49,362 bases of DNA from Lachnospiraceae bacterium (GCA_017455525.1 JAFTAP010000030.1:1-49362); one strand, 5' to 3'; positions 40,064 to 48,913 are shown, numbered from the stretch's first letter. A program made the numbers and translations. The notes: generated from the letters alone by a model not told the origin.

Positions 40064-40531
40064 TCATGCCTTAAACGCCCACAGCTTATTCAATAAGAAA
40101 TTCACCGGGACGCTGATTATCAGGTTCAGCAGCGGCGCTATGAATTTGGATATGCCTATGACGTCCACCCAGATGTAGGACAGCACGTTCGCAAGCACAA
40201 GCCCTGTCACGGCGTAGGATATATAAGTCTTAAGCAGGGCAGCCCATATATTCCTTTTCTCGCCTTCTTTGGCGGTGAAAACGTATTTATTATTCCAGAA
40301 GAAAGACCATGCGACGCTTAAGATAAAAGCGATTATATTCGCCGAAAAGTAGTCCCATGAAAGGTGCAGCGGAGAAAGGATAAGCAGCACAGCCACGTTT
40401 ATCGCATAGCTTAGAAGCGTATTGGACACGCCCACGATGCCGAACTTCACGAACTGGATAAGTGCCGTCTCCTTATCCCCGGAAAGTCTTATATGAAATA
40501 CTTTAAGAAGCTTCCTTATGAATTCGTCCAC
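40064..40531 (-). CDS. GtrA-family membrane protein
   Basis: The 155-residue protein has four transmembrane helices and the family motifs QFVKFGIVGVSNTLLSYAINV at the first helix and NFLLNKLWAFKA at the end, with WSFFWNNKYVFTA in the middle. GtrA-like proteins flip lipid-linked sugars or support cell-surface polysaccharide assembly. Its start lies 16 nt inside the end of ecfT, so it is translated together with the ECF transporter, an unexpected partner. A terminator and a structured region follow it. Confidence 0.82.
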   Translation of the reverse strand: MDEFIRKLLKVFHIRLSGDKETALIQFVKFGIVGVSNTLLSYAINVAVLLILSPLHLSWDYFSANIIAFILSVAWSFFWNNKYVFTAKEGEKRNIWAALLKTYISYAVTGLVLANVLSYIWVDVIGISKFIAPLLNLIISVPVNFLLNKLWAFKA

Positions 40532-41349
40532 GGATTATAAAACCTCGAACCGTCAGCGTAAGTTATGATAAGCGCCGCTGCCATGAAAAGAACCGTCAGC
40601 ACCAGAACGATATAGTCATTGCGCTTAAGCTTCCGATATGAATACCACGTCCTTCTTTTCTTCTTGCCGAAGCCCCTCAGCTCCATGGCGTTGCTCACGA
40701 CATCTATCCTGTCCATCGTGGAGAATAAAAGCGGGAAGATGATGCTTGCGATATTTTTTATTCTCGATATAAGCTTTGCCTTGGCGGACATCTCTATGCC
40801 CCTTGCTTCCTGCGCGTTCCTTATTCTTGAGAAATCATCCTGCACGTCGGGTATGTAGCGCAGCGCTATCGCAAAGGAATAAGCGAAGGTATACGGCACG
40901 CCGACTTTATTTATCGATGCCGCAAGCTCGCTTGGGTCTGTCGTCACAAGGAATACGAACACGGCGGGGACTATCGTGAAATACTTTATCATTACGTTAA
41001 ATTCATAGAATAACTGCTCTCTCGTGATATAGACATCGCCGAAAAGATGAGCTAATTCCGTCCTCGATCCGTATATCTCACAACCCTGATACGGCGCAAA
41101 GACAAAGATGAAGAATAAATTCACGCACATGAAAAATAAGACCGCCTTGAACACCGACGACACCTGCCTCCAGTCCGTGTGCGACATTGCGAAGATAGAG
41201 AATGAGATCGCTATCATCGTAAGTAACATCCTGGTATCAAAGGTAAGCGCCGAGGTCAGACACCACAGCAGGAAAAACACAAGCTTGGTGAAGCCTGAGA
41301 GCCTGTCTATCCATGTGTCCTTTTTTTCGTATGAAATAAGACGTGTCAT
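40516..41349 (-). CDS. ECF transporter transmembrane (T) component
   Basis: EcfT links the S component to the paired ATPases. The 277-residue protein has about five hydrophobic segments and the two cytosolic Ala-Arg-Gly type coupling motifs, QEARGIEM (about residue 187) and MELRGFGKKKRRT (about 222), which contact the ATPases. Its ATG overlaps the ATPase stop (ATGA), and gtrA overlaps its own end, so the three are translationally coupled. Together with the S and fused A genes it forms a complete, dedicated ECF module. Confidence 0.9.
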   Translation of the reverse strand: MTRLISYEKKDTWIDRLSGFTKLVFFLLWCLTSALTFDTRMLLTMIAISFSIFAMSHTDWRQVSSVFKAVLFFMCVNLFFIFVFAPYQGCEIYGSRTELAHLFGDVYITREQLFYEFNVMIKYFTIVPAVFVFLVTTDPSELAASINKVGVPYTFAYSFAIALRYIPDVQDDFSRIRNAQEARGIEMSAKAKLISRIKNIASIIFPLLFSTMDRIDVVSNAMELRGFGKKKRRTWYSYRKLKRNDYIVLVLTVLFMAAALIITYADGSRFYNPWTNS

Positions 41350-43118
41350 GAGTCAGCTTCCCCCGTTGTTATTCCCCCTGTCTGCGCTCCGGAAGCCTCT
41401 GTTTCCCTGCTCTCATTCTCTCTCAGTTTTCGCTCATAAGATATGAAATGATCCGCAAATTCAGACGGCGGCTCGATCCCACACTTCACGGCAAGGTCAT
41501 AAAGCGAGGTCTTCTTTAAGTAAGCCCTGTCCGCTATGCTCTCATCGGTCAGTATCTCGCTGGGCGCAGCGTCCGCTATGAGAGTACCGTCAGTCAGCAC
41601 CAGAGCCCTGTCCGTGTATTCAAGCATAAGGTGCATGTCATGGGTTATCATCATAATCGTAAGCCCCATGTCTTCATTGAGCTTCTTAAGAAATTCCATT
41701 ACCTCCGTATAATGCCTGTAATCCTGGCCCGCAGTAGGCTCGTCAAGTATCATTATCTCAGGCTGCATGACAAGGATCGAGGCGATAGTGACCCTCTTCT
41801 TCTGTCCGAAGGACAGCGCTCCGACAGGCCAGTTTCTGAAAGGATAAAGCCCGCATATCTTAAGCGTCTCGTCCACCCTCTTGTTTATCTCATCCTCCGG
41901 AACGCCCCGCACCGCAAGCCCCAGTCCTACCTCTTCCCTTATCATGGGCTTGCTGATCATCTGCCCGGGGCTTTGCATGACAAGCCCTATCCGCTCTCCC
42001 CTTTCCTTGATGGATAAAGGAGAGATGTCTTCACCATTAAGCAGTATCTCACCCGCATCGGGTTTTATAAAGCCGCAAATAAGGGAGGAAAGCGTTGACT
42101 TACCGGCTCCGTTCCGCCCGACGAGGCTTAGCATCTCGCCCTTCCTTATCGTGAAGGAAACGCCCTGCAATACAGGCTCGCCCTCGGTATAGGAAAATTT
42201 CAGATCCTTTACTTCAAGAGCCGGAGGAGTCGTAAGCACGGGATGCTCCGATCTCGTGCTCTCAAACCATTCCCGAACTCCACTCACATACTTCGACACA
42301 TCCATTGTCTCTATATGCTGCGGATGATCCTCAGGGCGTATCTTCGCTCCCGTATGCTTCAAAGCCGTAACATATAGCGGCTCTCTGATTCCTTCCCGTA
42401 TCAGTATGTCAGACGCGAGAAGCTCATCCGGCGTGGTATCTGATACTATGCGTCCCTCGCCCACGACGATTATCCTGTCCACGTCCTTATAAAGCACATC
42501 CTCAAGCCTGTGCTCTATAATAAGTACGGTGACGTTTTTCTGCTTCATTATGTCGTCTATGAGGGCTATCGTGCTCTTGCCGGTAGCGGGGTCGAGATTC
42601 GCAAGAGGCTCGTCAAAGAGAAGTATCTCGACATCGTCAACCAGCACTCCGCCCATGGAAACTCTCTGCTTCTGCCCGCCGGAGAGGTCACTCGGAGAAT
42701 GGTGCATGAAGGCCGTCATATCAGTGACCTTAGCGGCTTCCATCACCCGCTTCTTCATCTCATCCTGTGGTATCGCATCGTTTTCAAGCGCAAATGCCAG
42801 ATCCTCCGCTACCGTAAGCCCTATGAACTGCCCGTTGGTATCCTGCAGGACAGTCCCCACCGTCTTTGACATGCCAAAAACGCCCTCCTCCTTGGGCGTC
42901 ATTCCCTTGACTATAAGCTCTCCCTGTGTCTTACCGGGAAATGAGCATGGAATAAGGGCGTTCACGCAATGAGCTAGCGTAGACTTCCCCGACCCCGAAG
43001 GTCCCGCGATAAGAACCTTCTCGCCGGGATAGATCTTTAAGTTGATATCGTAGAGCGTCGGCTCCTTCTGCGATTTATATTTAAATGTGAAATTCCTGAA
43101 CTCGATTATGGGTTCCAT
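41346..43118 (-). CDS. Fused ECF-type ABC ATPase (two ATP-binding domains)
   Basis: The 590-residue protein joins two ABC ATPases: domain 1 with Walker A GPSGSGKST, signature LSGGQKQR and Walker B ILLFDEPLAN; domain 2 with GRNGAGKST, LSFGQKKR and IMILDEPTAGQD. A linker of about 55 residues (around residue 255-305) separates them. This equals EcfA1 plus EcfA2 in one chain, as in YkoD-type systems. The C-terminal acidic tail (GEADS) overlaps ecfT. It powers uptake of a vitamin or metal-like substrate in the cytoplasmic membrane. Confidence 0.92.
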   Translation of the reverse strand: MEPIIEFRNFTFKYKSQKEPTLYDINLKIYPGEKVLIAGPSGSGKSTLAHCVNALIPCSFPGKTQGELIVKGMTPKEEGVFGMSKTVGTVLQDTNGQFIGLTVAEDLAFALENDAIPQDEMKKRVMEAAKVTDMTAFMHHSPSDLSGGQKQRVSMGGVLVDDVEILLFDEPLANLDPATGKSTIALIDDIMKQKNVTVLIIEHRLEDVLYKDVDRIIVVGEGRIVSDTTPDELLASDILIREGIREPLYVTALKHTGAKIRPEDHPQHIETMDVSKYVSGVREWFESTRSEHPVLTTPPALEVKDLKFSYTEGEPVLQGVSFTIRKGEMLSLVGRNGAGKSTLSSLICGFIKPDAGEILLNGEDISPLSIKERGERIGLVMQSPGQMISKPMIREEVGLGLAVRGVPEDEINKRVDETLKICGLYPFRNWPVGALSFGQKKRVTIASILVMQPEIMILDEPTAGQDYRHYTEVMEFLKKLNEDMGLTIMMITHDMHLMLEYTDRALVLTDGTLIADAAPSEILTDESIADRAYLKKTSLYDLAVKCGIEPPSEFADHFISYERKLRENESRETEASGAQTGGITTGEADS

Positions 43119-43178
43119 CGTGCCACATAAAACCCGACTACCGCCTGGTATATGTCAGGCGATAGCCGGAAATTACTT

Positions 43179-43736
43179 TTAATCTTCTTTCTGCAGATCA
43201 GATGACTTACCCGCAACCTTGGAATAAGCGATGCCCAGGATCGTGCCAAGTATGCCTATAATGATGATGTTGCCAAGGAAAGCAAAGAAGCCCTGTGCGA
43301 AGACTTTATTAGCAGGCTCCGCATATACAAGTATATCGAGTACGGGTGCCACTACTATCCATGCTATGGCATTTGCGACTATCTGGACTACATTGAAGAA
43401 TATGATTGGGGTCGCGCTTACGAAGCCGCCCTCTTTTATCGCATACTTCTTAACAAAAAGTCCTATGCATACACCTACGACTGCCTCCGGGAATACCCAG
43501 CTCCACCAGACTGAACCGTAAAAAAGCGCATCACCCAAAGCATGCCCTAAAAGTCCTATGACTGCTCCGACTATCGGACCGAATACGCCTGCAAGGAAAG
43601 CAAGTATAGCCATCCTGGGCTGCAATGCGGTATTAGGCACGAAGCCAAGCGGTATCTGCACCATCGTAAGCACTACGAAAAGAGCCGTGCCGATACCCAT
43701 GGCGACTACTTCCCTGATTCCGAATTTCTTATCCAT
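43179..43736 (-). CDS. ECF transporter substrate-binding (S) component, UPF0397 family
   Basis: From the ATG at 43736 (GGAGGAG six bases upstream; the frame extends five codons further) the 185-residue membrane protein starts MDKKFGIREVVAMGIGTALF and has about six helices, with PNTALQPRMAILAFLAGVFGPIVGAVIGLLGHALGDALFYGSVWWSWV. These blocks match the UPF0397 S components that pair with fused ATPases and a T protein. The substrate of this family is not settled; cobalt or cobalamin precursors are worth testing because a corrin operon lies in the same window, but nothing in the sequence shows it. Confidence 0.85.
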   Translation of the reverse strand: MDKKFGIREVVAMGIGTALFVVLTMVQIPLGFVPNTALQPRMAILAFLAGVFGPIVGAVIGLLGHALGDALFYGSVWWSWVFPEAVVGVCIGLFVKKYAIKEGGFVSATPIIFFNVVQIVANAIAWIVVAPVLDILVYAEPANKVFAQGFFAFLGNIIIIGILGTILGIAYSKVAGKSSDLQKED

Positions 43737-43818
43737 AACTTTCTCCTCCATTGATTATGATAAATCCTTTGCGCAAAGATCTGCCTTGATACAGGCACTC
43801 ATCGCAAAACCGACTATT

Positions 43819-43847
43819 ATTATATATTATTCCATCAGATATTACAA
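43819..43847 (-). promoter_or_regulatory. Promoter of the ECF operon, with a short structured leader
   Basis: Read leftwards: TTGTAA (43847-43842), 17 bp, TATAAT (43824-43819). The ~75-nt leader contains TGCCT-GTATCA-AGGCA and the self-complementary CTTTGCGCAAAG ahead of GGAGGAG. No known riboswitch (cobalamin, TPP, other) was recognised. The remaining rightward sequence to 44086 holds a possible promoter (CTGACA near 43976 with TTATAT near 44000) for the next gene. Confidence 0.55.
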
Positions 43848-44086
43848 AGTCCGTTTTATCGGACACCAAACAGAGTAGGGTTATAAGTAAAAGCAGAGAC
43901 CGGAACAAAAAAGCCTACACCACTATAACTGTCGCTGCATATTCGGATATTGATAGTCGGAAGAGATTGGAGGAGCTGACATGACAATGACGATAGCTAT
44001 TATATTTGATGTATTGCTACTTTTTTATTTTGGTAGTAAGGTTGAGATATTGGATATCATCTCGGATCTATGGAAGGAGACACGTA

Positions 44087-45541
44087 ATGCCGATAATAGA
44101 AGCCTACATGGTTCCGCATCCGCCGATAGCAGTGGCAGAGATAGGCGGAGGCGAGGAGAAGAAGATACAGGCGACTCTCGCCGCATTCGACAGAGTAGCA
44201 GAGCGTATCGCAGATATACGGCCTGACACCATAATCGTGACATCGCCTCATGCCACGATGTATGCCGACTATTTCCATATCTCTCCCGGAGAGCGTGCTC
44301 ACGGCAGCTTCGCAAGCTTCCATGCTCCGCAGGTATCCTTTGATGTGGAGTATGACACCGATCTGGTACGCAGGATATGCGACAAGGCGGACCTGGCAGG
44401 CATCCCCGCAGGCTGTGAGGGAGAAAGAGACGCAAGACTCGATCACGGCACTATGGTACCCCTTTATTTCATAAATAAGAGATACACGGACTACAAGCTG
44501 GTACGCATCGGCTTATCAGGCTTCTCTCTGGATGTGCATAAAAGCGTCGGCAGGGCGATAGACGCGGCCGCAAGAGAGACTGACAAGAGGATAGTCGTGA
44601 TAGCAAGCGGTGACCTCGCCCACTGCCAGAAAGAGGATGGTCCTTACGGTTACCGTCCCGAAGGACCAATGTATGACGACAAGCTCATGGATGTGATGAA
44701 GCGTTGTGCTCTCTCCGAGCTTACAGGCTTTGATGAAGATTTATTAGACCGAAGCCAGGAGTGCGGGCATCGTTCGTTTGTGATAATGAGCGGCATCCTT
44801 TATTCGCATGATGTGGCGAGCGAGGTGCTGTCACATGAAGCTACGTTTGGCGTAGGGTATGGGATTGCGATATTAAAGATTAACGATAACACTGACACAA
44901 AATCTAAGTCAGCCCCCGTATCAAAATCACAAAATCAAACGGTTAGCGAATCATCAGATAATCCTGCAGCAAAGCCGGATTACAAAATCGAAGACGCGAT
45001 CCGAAAATCACAGGCGTATAAAGGAGAAACCCCGATGGATGCTTACGTAAAGCTTGCAAGAGACACGATAAATAATTTCGTAAGAGGCGAGAAGCTTCCC
45101 GATCTCACGGGACTCCCCGACGAGATGATGACAAGGCGGGCAGGAGCCTTCGTATCCGTCCATGAATTCGGCATGCTAAGAGGGTGCATAGGCACGATAT
45201 CCGCAACCTGTGATAACCTCGCTGAGGAAATAAGGGAAAACGCCGTCTCCGCAGTCTCAAGGGATCCGCGATTCAGACCGGTTAAAGAAGAAGAGCTTGA
45301 TGATCTGGAGATAAACGTTGACGTACTGGGCGATGCGGAGCATATAAGCTCTCCTGCAGAGCTTGATGTAAAGAAATACGGCGTGATCGTCACTAATGGT
45401 CTTAGGAGAGGCTTACTGCTTCCTGACCTCGACGGAGTGGATACCGTGGAACAGCAGATAGACATAGCAAGGCAGAAGGCAGGGATACGCCCGTCGGAGC
45501 CGGTGGAATTGCAGCGCTTTGAAGTAGTGAGGCACGTATGA
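44087..45541 (+). CDS. AmmeMemoRadiSam system fusion: MEMO-like (B) plus AMMECR1-like (A) domains
   Basis: From the ATG at 44087 (GGAAGGAG seven bases upstream; the frame opens earlier at 44006 without support) the protein is about 484 residues. The first ~260 are a MEMO1/dioxygenase-like domain (YMVPHPPIAVAEIGGGEE, HGSFASFHAPQVSF, RLDHGTMVPLYFI, GDLAHCQ). A Ser/Lys/Asn-rich linker follows, then an AMMECR1 domain at the C-terminus (RAGAFVSVHEFGMLRGCIGTI, FRPVKEEELDDLEINVDVL). The two are separate genes in many genomes; here they are fused and followed by the radical SAM partner. The function of this trio is unknown. Confidence 0.9.
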   Translation: MPIIEAYMVPHPPIAVAEIGGGEEKKIQATLAAFDRVAERIADIRPDTIIVTSPHATMYADYFHISPGERAHGSFASFHAPQVSFDVEYDTDLVRRICDKADLAGIPAGCEGERDARLDHGTMVPLYFINKRYTDYKLVRIGLSGFSLDVHKSVGRAIDAAARETDKRIVVIASGDLAHCQKEDGPYGYRPEGPMYDDKLMDVMKRCALSELTGFDEDLLDRSQECGHRSFVIMSGILYSHDVASEVLSHEATFGVGYGIAILKINDNTDTKSKSAPVSKSQNQTVSESSDNPAAKPDYKIEDAIRKSQAYKGETPMDAYVKLARDTINNFVRGEKLPDLTGLPDEMMTRRAGAFVSVHEFGMLRGCIGTISATCDNLAEEIRENAVSAVSRDPRFRPVKEEELDDLEINVDVLGDAEHISSPAELDVKKYGVIVTNGLRRGLLLPDLDGVDTVEQQIDIARQKAGIRPSEPVELQRFEVVRHV

Positions 45542-45542
45542 T

Positions 45543-46487
45543 ATGAGCCTTACTGTCGCAAGCACACCTGCAAATCTGTCTGAATTCATATCCGGCAATT
45601 CATCCGACACAAAATCCTGCGATGACAGCAAAGACGCAGTCGATACTAGTTCGGCATATGCCATTTGCCCCGTCTGTCCTCACAGATGCCGTTTATCAGA
45701 CGGTCAGACAGGACTATGCAAGGCAAGGCTGGGTCGCAACGGTCATATTATCCCTGTAAGCTTCGGAACTCTCACGGCTATTGCCCTCGACCCGATAGAA
45801 AAGAAGCCCCTGACCCGCTTCATGCCGGGCTATCGAATCCTCTCCGTTGGAGGCTTCGGCTGCAATATGTACTGCTCTTTCTGCCAGAATCACGACATAT
45901 CGCAGGTCGGCATAGACGGCACATACCGCACGGAACAGATGTCACCTGAGGAACTATGCGAACTTGCAACAGAACTTAGCAAGTCCGAACATAACGCCGG
46001 CGTAGCCTATACCTACAACGAGCCGCTTATTTCTTACGAATATGTATTAGGAACCGCAAAGCTCGTAAAGAAAGCCGGCCTTGTAAATGCCGTCGTAACG
46101 AACGGGAATATAAATCAGGAAATCCTTACAGAACTCCTGCCATATATCGATGCGATGAATATAGACCTTAAGGTTTTCTCCAAAGAAGGCTACCGCATGC
46201 TCGGCGGAGATTTCGAGACAGTAAAAGCCTTTATTCAGACCGCCGCAAGATCCTCTCATATAGAGCTGACTACCCTCGTAGTTCCGGGGCTCAGCGACAG
46301 CGAAGAAGACATGAAAAACGAAGCAGAATGGATAGCCGGCATCGATCCCGATATACCACTCCATATCACGAGATATTTCCCTAAATACAAAATGACCGAC
46401 AGACCGCCCACAGATATATCGCTCATGCACAGATTACAAGATATCGCGTCATCATATCTTAAGTATGTTTATCTGGGCAATGTCTGA
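45543..46487 (+). CDS. AmmeMemoRadiSam system radical SAM enzyme
   Basis: The 314-residue radical SAM protein has an N-terminal Cys-rich motif (CPVCPHRCRLSDGQTGLCKAR) and the [4Fe-4S] cluster motif CNMYCSFC (Cys107, Cys111, Cys114), followed by the usual TYNEPLISYEYV, NAVVTNGNI and NIDLKVFS blocks. The N-terminal ~38 residues are low-complexity Ser/Asp and unlike most relatives. It begins one base after the preceding stop and is clearly part of the same unit, so its chemistry is linked to the MEMO/AMMECR1 fusion. No Shine-Dalgarno is visible, consistent with coupling. Substrate unknown. Confidence 0.9.
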   Translation: MSLTVASTPANLSEFISGNSSDTKSCDDSKDAVDTSSAYAICPVCPHRCRLSDGQTGLCKARLGRNGHIIPVSFGTLTAIALDPIEKKPLTRFMPGYRILSVGGFGCNMYCSFCQNHDISQVGIDGTYRTEQMSPEELCELATELSKSEHNAGVAYTYNEPLISYEYVLGTAKLVKKAGLVNAVVTNGNINQEILTELLPYIDAMNIDLKVFSKEGYRMLGGDFETVKAFIQTAARSSHIELTTLVVPGLSDSEEDMKNEAEWIAGIDPDIPLHITRYFPKYKMTDRPPTDISLMHRLQDIASSYLKYVYLGNV

Positions 46488-46501
46488 CGGATCATTCAGA
46501 C
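46482..46501. terminator. Inverted repeat spanning two convergent stop codons
   Basis: GTCTGA-N8-TCAGAC (46482-46487 and 46496-46501) covers the stops of the rightward radical SAM gene (46485-46487) and the leftward exporter gene (46492-46494). There is no U tract, so this may be weak, but it is the only candidate terminator for two genes whose ends are 4 bp apart. Confidence 0.35.
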
Positions 46502-47502
46502 TGTCTCCTTCTTCGTGATGGAAGCTCCGCCATTAATATTGCCCCAAACATCAAAACGCACCCCATGAGTTCCCTCACGGTCAGCGTCTGTTTCAATAGA
46601 ATAAATCCACCCAGCGCACCGAACACGCTCTCCATGCACATGCAAAGGCTCGCAACCGTCGGATCAAAGCCCTTCTGCCCTAAGATCTGCAAGGTATAAG
46701 CCACGCCGTTGCTCATAACGCCCGCATAAAGTATAGCTGTAAACGCCGGTACAAGTGAAGAAATCGAAGGCTCCTCAAATATCAGCATTCCACAGGTAGC
46801 AAGCACCGCCTCAAAGAAAAACTCACTGCATGAAAGCACAAGCCCGTCCAGTCTGTCTACGAAATGGTTGACGCATATTATCTGCATAGCAAATAAAACC
46901 GCACAGCCAAGAGTCATAAGGTCACCCTTATTCACGCTGCCTATACCATCAGAGAAGCTAAGCATATAAAGCCCTACGACGCTCAAAGCAACGGCAAACC
47001 ATATCCTGGCTCCGGACCTTCTTCCAAGAAGTAAGGACAGTATCGGAACAATGACAACATACATGGCAGTGATAAAACTCGACTTCGCAACCGTCGTATA
47101 TGCTATCGCCGCCTGCTGGGTCACAGACGCAAGGCACAGCAGAATCCCTGTAGATGCTCCCGCTATGAGCATAGTCTTTCCAATCTTCAGCCTGCCTCTG
47201 AACATGGCGATCTTCCCGTAAGCACAATCCTCGCCCCGTCTTGAAAGAGAAGCCTCTGCATCCTCATATGCTCTCCTTCCTTCATCCGTGCGCAAAATTA
47301 TAAAACTTCTCACACCAATAAAAACCAGCAAAGTAGCGACACCAATCCACGCCCTCGCAGCAAGAAAAGTCCAGGGACCCACATACTCCGCCCCGACCGA
47401 CTGTGCGGAAAAAGCAAACCCCCATATCATCGCACAGAGCAGGAGCATTATTATATTAAAAATCGGATTTCTCCTATACCCCATCTTTTTTAATCTATAC
47501 AA
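46492..47502 (-). CDS. DMT-family (EamA-type) transporter
   Basis: The 336-residue protein has about ten hydrophobic segments in two EamA-like repeats (MIWGFAFSAQSVGAEYVGPWTFLAARAWIGVATL; then AGASTGILLCLASVTQQAAIAYTTVAKSSFITAMYVVIVPILSL; the second repeat ends ASLCMCMESVFGALGGFILL). A basic/acidic cytoplasmic loop of about 50 residues follows the second helix. Such exporters move metabolites, amino acids or drugs; the substrate is not readable. It is convergent with the AmmeMemoRadiSam genes. Confidence 0.85.
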   Translation of the reverse strand: MYRLKKMGYRRNPIFNIIMLLLCAMIWGFAFSAQSVGAEYVGPWTFLAARAWIGVATLLVFIGVRSFIILRTDEGRRAYEDAEASLSRRGEDCAYGKIAMFRGRLKIGKTMLIAGASTGILLCLASVTQQAAIAYTTVAKSSFITAMYVVIVPILSLLLGRRSGARIWFAVALSVVGLYMLSFSDGIGSVNKGDLMTLGCAVLFAMQIICVNHFVDRLDGLVLSCSEFFFEAVLATCGMLIFEEPSISSLVPAFTAILYAGVMSNGVAYTLQILGQKGFDPTVASLCMCMESVFGALGGFILLKQTLTVRELMGCVLMFGAILMAELPSRRRRQSE

Positions 47503-47529
47503 TATATGATAATATTCGCATTCTTGAGA

Positions 47530-47766
47530 CTATATCACATCATTGACCGTCTTTGCATTATCACAGCATACTTTACCATATTCTCCATATCCCGGCAAAA
47601 CATCTGTAAGTGATGCTGGCAGGATCTCTGCGGTTGCCGCCATACAGGCTTCCTTAGCTGCCCTCTCATAGTTATCGAACCTGTCTGTCTCTTTAAGAAA
47701 TTTCAGATTTAATTCCAGCAGATTACTTCCCAGCCGGGTTACTATTGGTGTTATAATGTCTTTCAA
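47530..47766 (-). pseudogene. N-terminal remnant of an ISLre2-type (UPF0236) transposase
   Basis: The 78-residue ORF starts MKDIITPIVTRLGSNLLELN and continues KFLKETDRFDNYERAAKEA, which resembles the N-terminal helical region of UPF0236/ISLre2-type transposases common in clostridia (pattern NLLELNLKFLK, then a conserved alpha-helix ending in AKE). The catalytic region is absent, and the last 20 residues (VCCDNAKTVNDVI) do not fit, so it is truncated by a rearrangement. The family call is by eye and could be wrong. Confidence 0.4.
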
Positions 47767-47899
47767 AGGGATGCCTCGCTTTCCTTAGATTTTTCTGCAA
47801 AAGCCATTATACGAAAATTGGTGTCTCTATTCTATTTATTTCTCAACTGACAATTTCTTTACGCTAAAAAAATATTGACTTGTTCAATAGTGGACATGA

Positions 47900-48106
47900 A
47901 ATGATAATGTTACTGTTCTTCAACTTCTTGACCTGCTCAAAAATCTGGATCGTTACCTGGACTGCTCATATGACGAAGCAAGAAAGAAAATAAAAAAATA
48001 TTCCCTGGCGAATAAAATCACCGGGAAATCATTAGACAAATTTATAAGGTTTTTTCCGGACTCCACTTTCCGGTTTTATTATGAAATGCAGTTAAGCGAT
48101 ATGTGA
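47900..48106 (+). pseudogene. Start-less coding remnant of unknown family
   Basis: An open frame of 68 residues with no start codon runs from a TGA at 47897 to TGA 48104: LQLLDLLKNLDRYLDCSYDE, ARKKIKKYSLANKITGKSL, DKFIRFFPDSTFRFYYEM. Composition and helical pattern look like real protein, so it is likely the C-terminal piece of a deleted gene. I do not recognise the family. The interval 47767-47899 has no other visible feature. Confidence 0.35.
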
Positions 48107-48115
48107 CGGGACCCA

Positions 48116-48517
48116 TCATTCTGCCCAGTTCTCAATTTTCAGATTGCTCACTCTGGAGAACTCTTTCACATTATTAGTCACAACAGTATACCCAAGGGAC
48201 TGTGCATGACCGGCGATCATCATATCGAGAGGTCCTATCGGAGTTCCTTTTTTCTCCAGATCGGCTCTGATCTTTCCATAGCAATCGGCAGCATCTACAT
48301 CAAAATCTAAAATCTCAATATTTGCCAAAAGCATTGATAGTGCCAACCTGTTCTTTTCCACGGCAGCACTTTTTTCTACCCCATGCACCAGTTCTGCATA
48401 TGTGACCGAAGATACACACACATCTTCAGGCTCAACTTCCTGTAATTTCTGAAACACTTTCTCCGGCTTATGCTTGATCGCATAGATGCAGATGTTGGTA
48501 TCAAGCATATATCTCAT
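48116..48517 (-). CDS. vapC: PIN-domain ribonuclease toxin, VapC-type
   Basis: The 133-residue protein has the PIN fold with conserved acidic residues: LDTNICIYAI (Asp near residue 6), SSVTYAELVHGVEKS (Glu ~40), GPLDMMIAGHAQSLG (Asp ~97) and VTNNVKEF (Asn in place of the usual fourth acid). VapC toxins cleave tRNA or rRNA and are held inactive by VapB. Its start overlaps vapB by 4 nt. It lies between transposase and relaxase remnants, typical of plasmid or island addiction modules. Confidence 0.9.
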   Translation of the reverse strand: MRYMLDTNICIYAIKHKPEKVFQKLQEVEPEDVCVSSVTYAELVHGVEKSAAVEKNRLALSMLLANIEILDFDVDAADCYGKIRADLEKKGTPIGPLDMMIAGHAQSLGYTVVTNNVKEFSRVSNLKIENWAE

Positions 48518-48744
48518 AATTCTTCACGCTCCTGTACCATATCTGTTGCTCTTCCGTCAGCCATGAAATCATCAGAGAACATATCTATCGCTCTCATAAA
48601 AGAATCCCATTTATTCTGCTTAGGAAGCAGGATCACAATATCCCCAATTTTATTCACCATCACCTCATCTGATGTGAAACGACATTCCTTAGGAAGTCTG
48701 ATTGCCTGACTTCTTCCATTTTCAAAAACCTTTGCAGTCATCAT
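48514..48744 (-). CDS. vapB: VapB-type antitoxin
   Basis: From ATG 48744 (GGAAGGTGAT upstream) the protein is 76 residues: MMTAKVFENGRSQAIRLPKE is the AbrB/MazE-like swapped-hairpin DNA-binding fold of VapB, followed by DEVMVNKIGDIVILLPK and a C-terminal helix that neutralises VapC. The open frame extends to 48885 but that part contains the promoter. It represses its own operon in known cases; the promoter contains a GTATATAC palindrome that is a plausible operator. Overlap with vapC is four bases. Confidence 0.88.
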   Translation of the reverse strand: MMTAKVFENGRSQAIRLPKECRFTSDEVMVNKIGDIVILLPKQNKWDSFMRAIDMFSDDFMADGRATDMVQEREEL

Positions 48745-48768
48745 ATTGATCACCTTCCTTTCATTTAT

Positions 48769-48798
48769 AGTATATACCACGATATAGACCATAGTCAA
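48769..48798 (-). promoter_or_regulatory. vapBC promoter with internal palindrome
   Basis: Read leftwards: TTGACT (48798-48793), 18 bp, TATACT (48774-48769). GTATATAC overlaps the -10 region and TATATC/GATATA-like symmetry extends into the spacer, in keeping with autoregulation. Confidence 0.6.
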
Positions 48799-48913
48799 GA
48801 AAAACCTTTGCATATATTCTATGCATCGGTTGTCAATTTTACCCCAGGTTGAGGTAAATTTCTTTCGATCAGAAATCGTCCCCAACTTGTGGACGATTCT
48901 TTATCAAAATACA

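Noticed and set aside
40064-40531. GtrA protein as an ECF S component
   Set aside because: It has the GtrA-specific FVKFGIVGVSNT and NKYVF motifs and lies at the 3' end of the unit; the UPF0397 gene supplies the S component.
48745-48885. Extended N-terminus of VapB from the longer frame
   Set aside because: The stretch contains the vapBC promoter, and a ribosome site immediately precedes ATG 48744, where the VapB fold begins.
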